Part shown: positions 33,495 through 41,827 of the stretch, one piece after another
Layout: every line of letters begins with the position of its first letter
Position numbering within the stretch: position 1 is the stretch's first letter
DNA from: Paenibacillus ferrarius
GTDB lineage: Bacteria > Bacillota > Bacilli > Paenibacillales > NBRC-103111
Reading direction: 5' to 3'
DNA: 64,000 nucleotides
Assembly: GCF_002027705.1 (NCBI RefSeq)
Contig: NZ_MBTG01000001.1
Span: forward strand, 372,001-436,000
Position numbers and translations under genes: made by a program
Notes under the pieces: model-generated
What the model was told of the DNA's origin: nothing
The model's database searches: none
Seen by the model: only the letters and a program-made list of their open reading frames with translations

Positions 33495-34402
33495 AGAAGT
33501 GGCATTTATGGCATGGCGTTAGGGTGAAGAAACAGATAAAGAAATGGACCCGAAAGGATGGATCCGCGGCTTTGATGTTTCTCATGCCGAGCGTTTTCGG
33601 ATTTGGGCTATTTTATCTGATCCCTTTTGCCGTTGGCGTGTTCTATTCTTTGATGGATAGCACGGTAGACAGCCATTTCGTCGGATTGGCTAATTACCGC
33701 GAGCTGCTCGCGAGCCAATCCTTCCGAAAGGCGGCATCCAATACGTTCTATTTCAGTGTCATCAGTGTGCCGCTAATCCTTGTCCTGTCGCTAGGCTTGG
33801 CGATTCTGTTGAGTAAACAAATTTACCTGCGAAAATGGCTGCGAACTGCTTATGTGCTGCCGCTTGTCGTTCCCGTCGCCTCGATCATTCTAATCTGGCA
33901 GATGTTGTTCGATTGGAACGGCTCCTTGAATGCTTGGCTAAGCGGCTTTGGATTCGAACGTGTGGATTGGATGAAGACCGATGCGGCTCGAAATGTCATC
34001 ATCATCGTTTATTTATGGAAGAACATCGGCTATAACGTGATTTTATTCTTGGCAGGTCTGCAGCAAATCCCGAAGGATTATTACGAAACCGCGAAAATTG
34101 AAGGGGCAGGGCGTTTATGGCAGTTTGGCCGCATTACACTTGTCTATTTAACATCTACACTGTTTTTTGTTGTTATCATGTCGATTATTAATTCGTTTAA
34201 AGTATTTCGGGAAACGTATTTGATCGCAGGCGATTATCCGCATGACCGTATATACATGATGCAGCACTATATGAACAATATGTTCACGTCGCTTAATATT
34301 CAGAAGCTGACTGCCGCGGCGACCTTGATGGCCGGCTGTATTCTTCTGATCGTCATGGGATTGTTTGCGCTTGAACGCCGATATCGGCAGTTCATGGAAT
34401 AG
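33491..34402 (+). CDS. Carbohydrate ABC transporter permease (MalF/LplB type)
   Basis: A 303-residue permease with six hydrophobic segments. Landmarks: MFLMPSVFGFGLFYLIPFAVGVFYSL start, LANYRELLASQSFRKAASNTFYFS, and the EAA loop DYYETAKIEGAGRLWQFGRITLVYL that contacts the ATPase. Its ATG lies inside the ATGA overlap with the upstream kinase stop, directly after AAGGAGGAAG. Tight coupling of an importer subunit to a VanS-like kinase is unusual. No ATPase gene is present in this operon; a shared MsmX-type ATPase is the likely partner. Confidence 0.9.
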   Translation: MKKWHLWHGVRVKKQIKKWTRKDGSAALMFLMPSVFGFGLFYLIPFAVGVFYSLMDSTVDSHFVGLANYRELLASQSFRKAASNTFYFSVISVPLILVLSLGLAILLSKQIYLRKWLRTAYVLPLVVPVASIILIWQMLFDWNGSLNAWLSGFGFERVDWMKTDAARNVIIIVYLWKNIGYNVILFLAGLQQIPKDYYETAKIEGAGRLWQFGRITLVYLTSTLFFVVIMSIINSFKVFRETYLIAGDYPHDRIYMMQHYMNNMFTSLNIQKLTAAATLMAGCILLIVMGLFALERRYRQFME

Positions 34403-34412
34403 GGGGAAGGCT

Positions 34413-35288
34413 GTGTCAGTTGCTAAATTATTGCAAAAAAGTGTGTTAACGGTGGTCATGGGCGCTATAGCAGTCCTGTTATTAATGCCCATTGTGATTA
34501 CTTTCACAAATTCGTTCATGACAGAACAAGAAATTGGTATCAATTATGGACCGATAGGCCAGATGAACAAAGCGGCTGAAGGAAGGCCAAATCCCTTTGT
34601 AAATTTAAAAATCGTGCCGGATCAAGTGACCTTGGAGCAGTACGGCAAGGTGCTCATAGGCAGTCCGAGGTATCTGGCGATGTTCTGGAATTCGGTATTT
34701 ATGGTGGTGCCGATCATCGCAGGACAAACCCTCGTAGCAGCGCTTGCTGCATACGCGTTCTCCAAGCTGCAATTTCGTGGCCGGGACCATTTGTTTCTTG
34801 TCTATGTCATGACAATGCTCATGCCATTCCAAGTGACGTTAGTGCCGAATTACATGATGGTGGATAAGCTTGGGCTGCTGAATAGTACGAGTGCGATTAT
34901 CTTGCCTGGCATCTTCGCAGCTTTTGGTGTGTTCATGCTCAGACAGTTCATGCTGGATATTCCATATGCCTATATCGAAGCGGCTAAGCTGGATGGAGCA
35001 GGACATTTGCGAATTTTCTACAAGATTATCTTGCCAATGATTAAACCGGGTATGGCTGCACTTGTTATTCTCTTGTTCGTCGATTATTGGAACATGGTGG
35101 AGCAGCCGCTTATTTTTCTGGACGATCCCTTCAAGCAGCCATTGTCGGTTTATTTATCCAGGATAAATGGGGAGACGGGGATTGCATTCGCTGCATCCAT
35201 GCTCTACATGGCTCCGATGGTACTGTTGTTTCTGTATGCAGAAAAGTATTTCATAGAAGGCGTTCAATTGTCTGGCATTAAGGGGTGA
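34413..35288 (+). CDS. Carbohydrate ABC transporter permease (MalG/LplC type)
   Basis: A 291-residue partner permease. N-terminal helix VLTVVMGAIAVLLLMPIVITFTNSFM, extracellular segment, then FWNSVFMVVPIIAGQTLVAALAAYAFSKLQFRGRDHLFLVYVMTMLMPFQVTLVPNYMMV and the EAA loop YIEAAKLDGAGHLRIFYKIILPMIKPG. I place the start at GTG 34413, after AGGGGGAAGG, because upstream codons overlap the previous gene (stop 34402). The end overlaps the next start (TGATG). Confidence 0.9.
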   Translation: MSVAKLLQKSVLTVVMGAIAVLLLMPIVITFTNSFMTEQEIGINYGPIGQMNKAAEGRPNPFVNLKIVPDQVTLEQYGKVLIGSPRYLAMFWNSVFMVVPIIAGQTLVAALAAYAFSKLQFRGRDHLFLVYVMTMLMPFQVTLVPNYMMVDKLGLLNSTSAIILPGIFAAFGVFMLRQFMLDIPYAYIEAAKLDGAGHLRIFYKIILPMIKPGMAALVILLFVDYWNMVEQPLIFLDDPFKQPLSVYLSRINGETGIAFAASMLYMAPMVLLFLYAEKYFIEGVQLSGIKG

Positions 35289-36436
35289 TGGTGGAGTTGA
35301 GGTTTTTGAAGCAAATCGTATTCATTGTTTTTATAGGATTGTTATTATTTTTTACGCTGTTCAGCAACACGCTGCAGTCATTGACTTTGCCGAAAGTGCG
35401 AACAGAAAAAGCGGCTGGCGGCAGTCTTTTATTTACGATTGAAGGCCATGGCAATCTGTATCCGATCGCCGAAGCGAGATTATCGAACCCAGCAGGCTGG
35501 AAGGTTCTCCAGATTCTTGTGAAAGAAGGTGATCGTGTGAAGAAGGGGCAAAAGCTAATCGTTTATGATAGCAAAACGGCCGAACGAGAATTAGAAGATG
35601 AAATAACGAACTTAGAGAAGCAGAAGATTGAGTTGGAAATTGTTCAAGATCAGTTCATCCAGTCGACCGCGCAAGGGGATGAACTTAAGATTCGGGATGC
35701 AAGACGCAATATCCAAACGCGTAAACTTGATCTAGGCACGCAGGAACGAAAAATCAACGAGTTAAAGGATCGACTGACTAGGCAGCAGGAAATAACGGCA
35801 CCGTTCGATGGCATTATTAACAAAGTGAATGCGATTGAAGGCGTAACGTCAGCCAGAGAACCGGATGTTCTTATCTCGAATAGCAGCTTAGGGTATCGAT
35901 TGGATATTCCTTCCAATTCAAAGTTAATTGCCAGCTTAGGGATTTCGAGCGGAGAAAAGATAGAGGTCAAGGTACATACAGCAGCAGATAAAGACCAAGA
36001 ACAACAAATGCGTATGATCGATGGCACGATTGATGAAGTGGCAAATTTACAACCTCGCACCGAGAGCTCATCTGGTGAAGGAGCTGAGCTCTCTCCAACG
36101 ATTTCGCAGAAGGTTCTGCGTATAAAGGTCAATGATTCTGAGCTGAAAGGGGGTGAGAAAGCAGAGATCAAATGGGAGAAACGCTCACACCAAGAGGGGC
36201 TTGTCATCTCCAATGAGGCGATTCATCAAGACCGTGACGGCATGTTTGTTTATAAAATAGACGAGCAGAGGGGGGCTTTAGGCAATGTCTTTGTTGCTCG
36301 TAAAGTCCGAATTCAGTCCAGTGAAGCGAATGGCAAAGAAACAATGATTCAAGCGGATAGCCTCTATAAGGATGACCTGATGATTATGGAAAGCAGTGAA
36401 CCTTTACAAGACGGCAACCGTGTACGCTTGCAATAG
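35288..36436 (+). CDS. HlyD-like membrane-fusion/periplasmic adaptor protein
   Basis: A 382-residue protein with one N-terminal helix (IVFIVFIGLLLFFTLFSNTL), a biotinyl-lipoyl-like half (LSNPAGWKVLQILVKEGDRVKKGQKLIVYD), a coiled coil (about residues 95-160, ELEDEITNLEKQKIELEIV and RKLDLGTQERKINELKDRL) and the second lipoyl half ITAPFDGIINKVNAIEGV, then beta-barrel domains. This is the adaptor family used with RND and MacB-type exporters. In this operon it sits between importer permeases and the binding protein, with no exporter visible. Start ATG 35288 overlaps the permease stop. Confidence 0.85.
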   Translation: MVELRFLKQIVFIVFIGLLLFFTLFSNTLQSLTLPKVRTEKAAGGSLLFTIEGHGNLYPIAEARLSNPAGWKVLQILVKEGDRVKKGQKLIVYDSKTAERELEDEITNLEKQKIELEIVQDQFIQSTAQGDELKIRDARRNIQTRKLDLGTQERKINELKDRLTRQQEITAPFDGIINKVNAIEGVTSAREPDVLISNSSLGYRLDIPSNSKLIASLGISSGEKIEVKVHTAADKDQEQQMRMIDGTIDEVANLQPRTESSSGEGAELSPTISQKVLRIKVNDSELKGGEKAEIKWEKRSHQEGLVISNEAIHQDRDGMFVYKIDEQRGALGNVFVARKVRIQSSEANGKETMIQADSLYKDDLMIMESSEPLQDGNRVRLQ

Positions 36437-36462
36437 ATATAACTCAAGGAGGCATTTATTCG

Positions 36463-37773
36463 ATGAAAAAGTGGATGTATATGATTTCAATTGGTATTTT
36501 AGCAACGTCAATGACCGCATGCAGTTCTGGAGGCAGCGAGAAATTGGCAAATACGGAGAAACCGGCAACCAAAGAGGGGAAAAAGGTCGTTACTTTAGCG
36601 ATGCAGCTATGGCCTTCAACGATGCAGGAATCGAGCCTATTTTACCAGACATTAGAGAAAAAGTTTGAAGAAAAGTATCCGGATATCGATCTGCAAATTC
36701 AGATTTCAGAGGATTATGAGAAATACAAAAAAACGACGAATACAGCCTTGCTTGCAGGGAAAGGCCCGGATATCTTCGAAATAAGCAGTTTGCCTATCGA
36801 CGATTATGTGAGCAAAAAGCTTCTTCTGAACATGGATGAGACGATGGCGAATGACAAAACATTGAATAAAAACGATTTGCAAACGAACATTCTGGAGGCA
36901 TTGAAGCAGAGTGGCGGTTTGTACGCGATGCCTATCGGGTTCTCCCTGCGTGCTTTCGTAGGCGACGGGGACATCCTTAAGAACGCAACTGTCAACGATA
37001 AGAATTGGACCTGGACGGAATTTGCAAAGATCTCGAAGAAACTGGGGGAAAGCAGTAAGGAACGCCGGTACGCTTTAGCGAATGATCCTCCTGAGCTCCT
37101 TCTGCAAGAATTGATCGTGGATAAATATTCAGAGTACGTTGATCATTCAACGAAAAAGGCAAAGTTTGATTCTCCCTCGTTCGTGGGCGTGATGCAGCAA
37201 ATTAAGAAAATGTACGATGACAAAGTCATGACTTCAGAACCGGCGGATATAGGCAAACAAATGTTCTATTCTACTATTCTGCAATCACCAGAGAACTTTA
37301 TTAATGGTCTGCATCAAATCTTTGCAAATCCGAAACTGCTGCAAAAACCAGAACAAACAACTCGTGCGAGGATTATCACGGATTCCCGTTTCGCCATTCA
37401 AGCTAAATCTACGGTGAAAGAGGAGGCTTGGAAGGTGATTGCCTTCTTCCTATCCGAAGAAGGACAATCCCTGCAAGGAAGACATGGATTTTCAATGCTT
37501 AAATCAGTGAATGAGAAGCAGTTGAATGACATTCAGAAACAAGTTAAAAGCGGAAAGTATATGCTTCCTGACGGAAAAGCACCCAAAGTGTCAGATGAAG
37601 AATTTACGAAGTTCAAAGAGTTCATTCATACAGCGAATAACTATTCGGATGCAGACGGTAAAGTGATTTCCATGATAGGAGAAGAGTCGGCTTCCTTCTT
37701 TAGCGGACAAAAGTCTGCGGAGGAAGTAGCCAAGCTGATCCAGAACAAGGTGACCACTCTCTTAAACGAATAG
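36463..37773 (+). CDS. Extracellular solute-binding lipoprotein, family 1
   Basis: A 436-residue lipoprotein (leader ending SMTAC, Cys 20). The mature domain begins VVTLAMQLWPSTMQESSLFYQTLEKKFEEKYPDIDLQIQ and has KGPDIFEISSLPIDDYVSKKLLLNMDE, GGLYAMPIGFSLRAF and AWKVIAFFLSEEGQSL, the usual pattern of sugar-binding proteins. Last gene of the VanY-like operon, 26 bp after the adaptor gene, ended by a strong terminator. In view of its neighbours it may bind wall-derived muropeptides or sugars; that is inference. Confidence 0.9.
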   Translation: MKKWMYMISIGILATSMTACSSGGSEKLANTEKPATKEGKKVVTLAMQLWPSTMQESSLFYQTLEKKFEEKYPDIDLQIQISEDYEKYKKTTNTALLAGKGPDIFEISSLPIDDYVSKKLLLNMDETMANDKTLNKNDLQTNILEALKQSGGLYAMPIGFSLRAFVGDGDILKNATVNDKNWTWTEFAKISKKLGESSKERRYALANDPPELLLQELIVDKYSEYVDHSTKKAKFDSPSFVGVMQQIKKMYDDKVMTSEPADIGKQMFYSTILQSPENFINGLHQIFANPKLLQKPEQTTRARIITDSRFAIQAKSTVKEEAWKVIAFFLSEEGQSLQGRHGFSMLKSVNEKQLNDIQKQVKSGKYMLPDGKAPKVSDEEFTKFKEFIHTANNYSDADGKVISMIGEESASFFSGQKSAEEVAKLIQNKVTTLLNE

Positions 37774-37790
37774 CAAACATAGAAACTGAA

Positions 37791-37817
37791 GCAGCGCACC
37801 TCTTGCGCTGCTTTTTT
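37791..37817 (+). terminator. Rho-independent terminator
   Basis: GCAGCGCA-CCTCT-TGCGCTGC followed by TTTTTT, 17 bp past the binding-protein stop. Confidence 0.92.
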
Positions 37818-37857
37818 CAAGTTGTACCCCAATTAGGGAACCAGAAGAAGGTCTGTC

Positions 37858-38700
37858 TTACAATTTAGATTGTTTGCGGTAGCTTAGAGGCGAGATGCCC
37901 GTTATTAATTTGAACGTCCGTCCGAAATGCGAAGCATGATCAAATCCGACCATGCCTGCGATTTCCGTAATATTATAGGAAGAGCTAACAAGCAGCTCAC
38001 GTGCTTCTTTGATTCGAATGTTGTTGATATATTCAATGAGTGTAAAACCGATTGCATCTTTGAAGGTTCGGCAAAGGTAGGAAGAGCTTATGTCAAATTG
38101 CTGTGAAATATCACAGAGCTTAAGTGGCTCCATATAATGAACGTTTACATAACTAACGATATCCAGCACTTTCTTGTGCGTTCGGTTGGATTCAATCACC
38201 ACCCTAGTTTCGTCACTGTCGAATATTTTGCGATTCAGATAGAGAAGTAATTCCACCAACAAGAGGTGCTGATACTGTTCATATCCGCGAGCTTGCTTCT
38301 TCCCCTCATGAATCATCTTCTGAAAAAGCTGTTCAATGAAGAGCTGATCCTTCCCAATCGTCTTCAAGGCATGGTAATCACTTGTGAAAAGCTCAAGCAG
38401 TTTCTCACATTGACCGTCGGTGCAGAAATGCTGTAGAAACTCTTTTTTGAATAGTAACGTGACTCGTTCATAGGTATTGTTGTTAGAATTTACTAACTTA
38501 TGGATTTCGTAAATATTCATAAACAATAGAGTTCCCGCCACAACTTGATAAGTTCTCTCACCGATAACATAATAAAAATCCCCGGATACTAAATACAAAA
38601 TCTCATAGGCATCATGGTAATGTCTCGAAGGCATGCTGGTATACATCTGTTTCTTGCGACTGATCTCGAAAGAAGTAGATTCATAATATACGGGATTCAT
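37858..38700 (-). CDS. AraC family regulator with cupin domain
   Basis: A 280-residue regulator. N-terminal cupin: MPSRHYHDAYEILYLVSGDFYYVIGERTYQVVAGTLLFMNIYEIHKLV; C-terminal HTH pair: PLKLCDISQQFDISSSYLCRTFKDAIGFTLIEYINNIRIKEA and NITEIAGMVGFDHASHFGRTFKLITGISPLSYRK. It is convergent with the VanY-like operon and divergent from the phosphoesterase gene at 38963, which it may regulate. Start ATG 38700 has AGGAGG on the complement 7 bp away. Confidence 0.9.
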   Translation of the reverse strand: MNPVYYESTSFEISRKKQMYTSMPSRHYHDAYEILYLVSGDFYYVIGERTYQVVAGTLLFMNIYEIHKLVNSNNNTYERVTLLFKKEFLQHFCTDGQCEKLLELFTSDYHALKTIGKDQLFIEQLFQKMIHEGKKQARGYEQYQHLLLVELLLYLNRKIFDSDETRVVIESNRTHKKVLDIVSYVNVHYMEPLKLCDISQQFDISSSYLCRTFKDAIGFTLIEYINNIRIKEARELLVSSSYNITEIAGMVGFDHASHFGRTFKLITGISPLSYRKQSKL

Positions 38701-38962
38701 AAAGCACCTCCTAAGAGAATTGTAGACTTAAAATTCAATTAAAAGCAATATTTGTATAAAAAATTAATGTTCGCAAGAATATATGTGCTGTTCGGCCAAA
38801 TGTTCTGGGATATACTCTAAGTGTATTTGCTAACGGATAGCAAAGAAAGGGGGCATTTAATAATTCGATATGAAGATATTGCAAGCTGAATAGGTTTTAC
38901 GGACAGGTTTACAGCGACGATGATTGGAAACTCAAATGAAGAATGAAGAGAGGGATGGACGA

Positions 38963-41524
38963 ATGCCTAGCAACCAACCGTATCTCAAGATCAGATGGTC
39001 CTCTATTACCCGTGTCGCGCTTATTTGTTTGCTGCTTGCCATGGATATGATAGGTCTTGTCTCGAAAGCTGAGAACGCGTATGCAGCTCAAGAAACGATT
39101 GCGCAGTGGATATTCAATAACAAGGGTACAAATGGCGTATTTCCTGCTACTGGCGGTGTTTTCCAGACGACTTCATCCTTACGCGACGTAGGTACAAATA
39201 CGAACGAGTACGCTTACGAGTCCGGCGAAAACAGCGTACGCAACCAAGGCTGGAATAGCGGAATAGGCACCAAATATTGGCAAGCAACCGTTTCCACAAA
39301 AGGCTACGAAAATATTCTGCTCTCCTCCCAACAAACCTCATCTAGTACAGGCCCCAAAAATTTTAATGTGCAATACAGCACAAATCAACAAAATTGGTTA
39401 GATATTCCGGGCGGAGCCCTAGTTCTAACGCAAAATAATTTCAACTGCTCTAACAATTCCTGCAAATTGACAAATCTTCCTTTGCCTTCAGGAGCTAACA
39501 ACCAAGATGTGCTCTACATTCGGTGGGTCGTTAATTCCACCACAAGCGTAAGCGGAGGAACGGTGCAAAGCACGGGATCCAGCCGGATTAAAGATGTCAG
39601 TATAACCGGAACACATAGTGGCGGGGATCCAGGCAGCACGCCTACGCTTGACGTAAGCAAAATTCCTGCTTCTGGGGCTGTAGATATCTCTCTCACGACC
39701 GACATTACCGTTAAATTCAACAAATTGATTCAGCTGGACACCACTTATCAGGCTGCAATCACAGATAATAATGTGCCGCTTAGCGGTGTTTCCGCCTCAC
39801 TTCTTGGCCAAGATACAGTGAAAATCAGTCATCCAAGCTTGGCTGCTGGCAAAACCTACAAGGTGACCCTCCCTAAAGCACTCATTAAAGGAGCAGCAGA
39901 CGGTTTGACACCGAGCAATGATATTGTTTGGAGCTTCAAGACGAAATCTCCCGATACGGGAGCTAAAACACCTACGCTGCTTAATATGACATTTAATGGG
40001 GACCCAAAGACAAGCATGGCTTTCGACTGGTATACGGTGGAAACGGTTAAAGGTACTACCGTCCAAGTTGTTGAATCCACGCAGGTCATTGACAACCAAT
40101 TCCCTGAACAACAGGCTGTTTCGTTCGCAGGCAGTGCAACTGTCATTGATACGTTAATGACGTCAAGCGATAGAAGCTCCAAAAATTATAAAAAATTCGC
40201 CAGCCACAAAGCGATTGCAAGCGGGCTCAAACCTGGAACCAAGTATACTTACCGGGTTGGCAACGGCGATGCGGATGGATGGAGCGAGTTGGGTTCATTT
40301 ACAACGGACACAGCAACGAATCAGAACTTTCATTTCCTCTATGCGACAGACTCGCAAGGTTCAACCAAGTCGAATTTCGATTTGTGGCAGGATACGTTCA
40401 AGCGAGCGATTGAGAAAGCCGGTGATCCTAAGTTCATGCTTCTCACAGGAGACTTGACGGACGACGGTGATTTGGAGCAGCTCTGGCAATGGTTCTTAGG
40501 CGCACCCAAAAAGGAATTTGCCAACGTGCCCTTTGCTCCGGTTCTTGGCAATCACGAGGTAGAGGATTATCCGAATAATAACTTCTTCTACCACTTTAAT
40601 TTGCCAAAAGATGTTGGAACGGGTGCACATGATGGAGCGGTGTATGCGTTTGAATATGGAGATGCGCTCTTTATGCAAATGGATGCTCAATATGAAGGCC
40701 AGGTTAATCCCTACCAAGCAGATGCTCAATTCACTAAGCAATTGGAGTGGATGCGGAACCAAGTGGCGAAGTCTGATAAGAAATGGAAGTTCGTCTCCAT
40801 GCATAAGGGCGCTTATTCTTCTGGGGACAATGCATCGGCAGAAAACGAACGGGTTAAATTTTACCGTAAATATTTGATTCCCGTTTTTGATGAGCTTGGC
40901 GTAGATATGGTATTTGAAGGACATGACCATATGTATATGAGATCTTACCAAATGCTGAATAACGCTAAGGTTAATAATGTCATTATAGATGAGCAGGGCA
41001 ATGCAGTGAATCCTCAAGGATCGGTATATTTGATGGGCAACTCAGCCGCTTCTAAATTCTATACGCTGAATCCCAATGCAGATACGTTCTTTGCAGCAAA
41101 AAACCTTCAGCCAAACAAGAAAATGTTTGTGGATGTTTCCATAACAAGCGATGTATTGAAGTTTACCTCATATACGGCAGTTAAAGATCAACCTCTCGCT
41201 GTTTACGATGCTTACAGTATCAAACGGTCGGATGGAAAACCTAATCCAGTAGTCAATTCAGCTGCGGTAAGACAGTCTGGCAACCGTGCCGCCATTACGT
41301 GGAATGCTCCTGCAAGCAGCACAGAACCGGTGAGAGGCTACCGCATTTATGAGAAAAACGAGAAAGTCAGCACCAATTGGAGTGTCTATGTGCCAGCCGT
41401 AAGTGGACAGAACAGCTACAGTTTTACGGTTAATGGGATAGATCCTGCCAAATCTTATAATTTTGTTATTAAGGCAGTTGGCACAAGGAATAATTCGCTG
41501 GGAACTGAAGCAGGATTTCCGTGA
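38963..41524 (+). CDS. Secreted purple-acid-phosphatase-like metallophosphoesterase, multidomain
   Basis: An 853-residue exported protein. After the signal peptide (VALICLLLAMDMIGLVSKAENAYA) come an N-terminal beta domain (about 40-190, IAQWIFNNKG...), a Big_5/SbsA-type Ig domain (230-330), a purple acid phosphatase FN3-like domain (340-450, MAFDWYTVE...LKPGTKYTYRVG) and the calcineurin-like catalytic domain (455-740): FLYATDSQGS, LLTGDLTDDGD, PVLGNHEVED, SMHKGAYSSG and EGHDHMYMRS. A final FN3 domain ends the protein; there is no SLH anchor. Probable secreted phosphomonoesterase or nucleotidase. I start at ATG 38963, 7 bp after GAGAGGGA; ATG 38936 and TTG 38924 lack good sites. Confidence 0.88.
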   Translation: MPSNQPYLKIRWSSITRVALICLLLAMDMIGLVSKAENAYAAQETIAQWIFNNKGTNGVFPATGGVFQTTSSLRDVGTNTNEYAYESGENSVRNQGWNSGIGTKYWQATVSTKGYENILLSSQQTSSSTGPKNFNVQYSTNQQNWLDIPGGALVLTQNNFNCSNNSCKLTNLPLPSGANNQDVLYIRWVVNSTTSVSGGTVQSTGSSRIKDVSITGTHSGGDPGSTPTLDVSKIPASGAVDISLTTDITVKFNKLIQLDTTYQAAITDNNVPLSGVSASLLGQDTVKISHPSLAAGKTYKVTLPKALIKGAADGLTPSNDIVWSFKTKSPDTGAKTPTLLNMTFNGDPKTSMAFDWYTVETVKGTTVQVVESTQVIDNQFPEQQAVSFAGSATVIDTLMTSSDRSSKNYKKFASHKAIASGLKPGTKYTYRVGNGDADGWSELGSFTTDTATNQNFHFLYATDSQGSTKSNFDLWQDTFKRAIEKAGDPKFMLLTGDLTDDGDLEQLWQWFLGAPKKEFANVPFAPVLGNHEVEDYPNNNFFYHFNLPKDVGTGAHDGAVYAFEYGDALFMQMDAQYEGQVNPYQADAQFTKQLEWMRNQVAKSDKKWKFVSMHKGAYSSGDNASAENERVKFYRKYLIPVFDELGVDMVFEGHDHMYMRSYQMLNNAKVNNVIIDEQGNAVNPQGSVYLMGNSAASKFYTLNPNADTFFAAKNLQPNKKMFVDVSITSDVLKFTSYTAVKDQPLAVYDAYSIKRSDGKPNPVVNSAAVRQSGNRAAITWNAPASSTEPVRGYRIYEKNEKVSTNWSVYVPAVSGQNSYSFTVNGIDPAKSYNFVIKAVGTRNNSLGTEAGFP

Positions 41525-41644
41525 TACCATCTGAAAAGTAGAAATAGTCCATATTTTAGTCGAGATTATTAATGGGCATGAGTTGTCAATCATTATATGA
41601 TTAGGCCAAAGCTGCTTGAACGCAATGGATAACAGTGTTTCAGC

Positions 41645-41680
41645 GCTGCGGAGTACCCCTTGGAAGGAAGTCTCCGCAGC
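41645..41680 (+). other. GC-rich hairpin downstream of the phosphoesterase gene
   Basis: GCTGCGGAG (41645-41653) pairs perfectly with CTCCGCAGC (41672-41680). A clear T run is lacking, so it may be a weak terminator or mRNA-end stem. The rest of the 303-bp gap before the GH8 gene shows only a GGAGG site just before 41828. Confidence 0.45.
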
Positions 41681-41827
41681 ATTGAATGCGCTTTAAAATA
41701 GTCACTTTTATCCTAAAAGTTTAATCGCTTTAATTTGCGAATGGCATGAAAGGGGGGACAGTGACACCGCATCATTTCTGAATGATTCGAATCGTAGGGA
41801 GAAAAATAATCAATTGGAGGTATTAAC

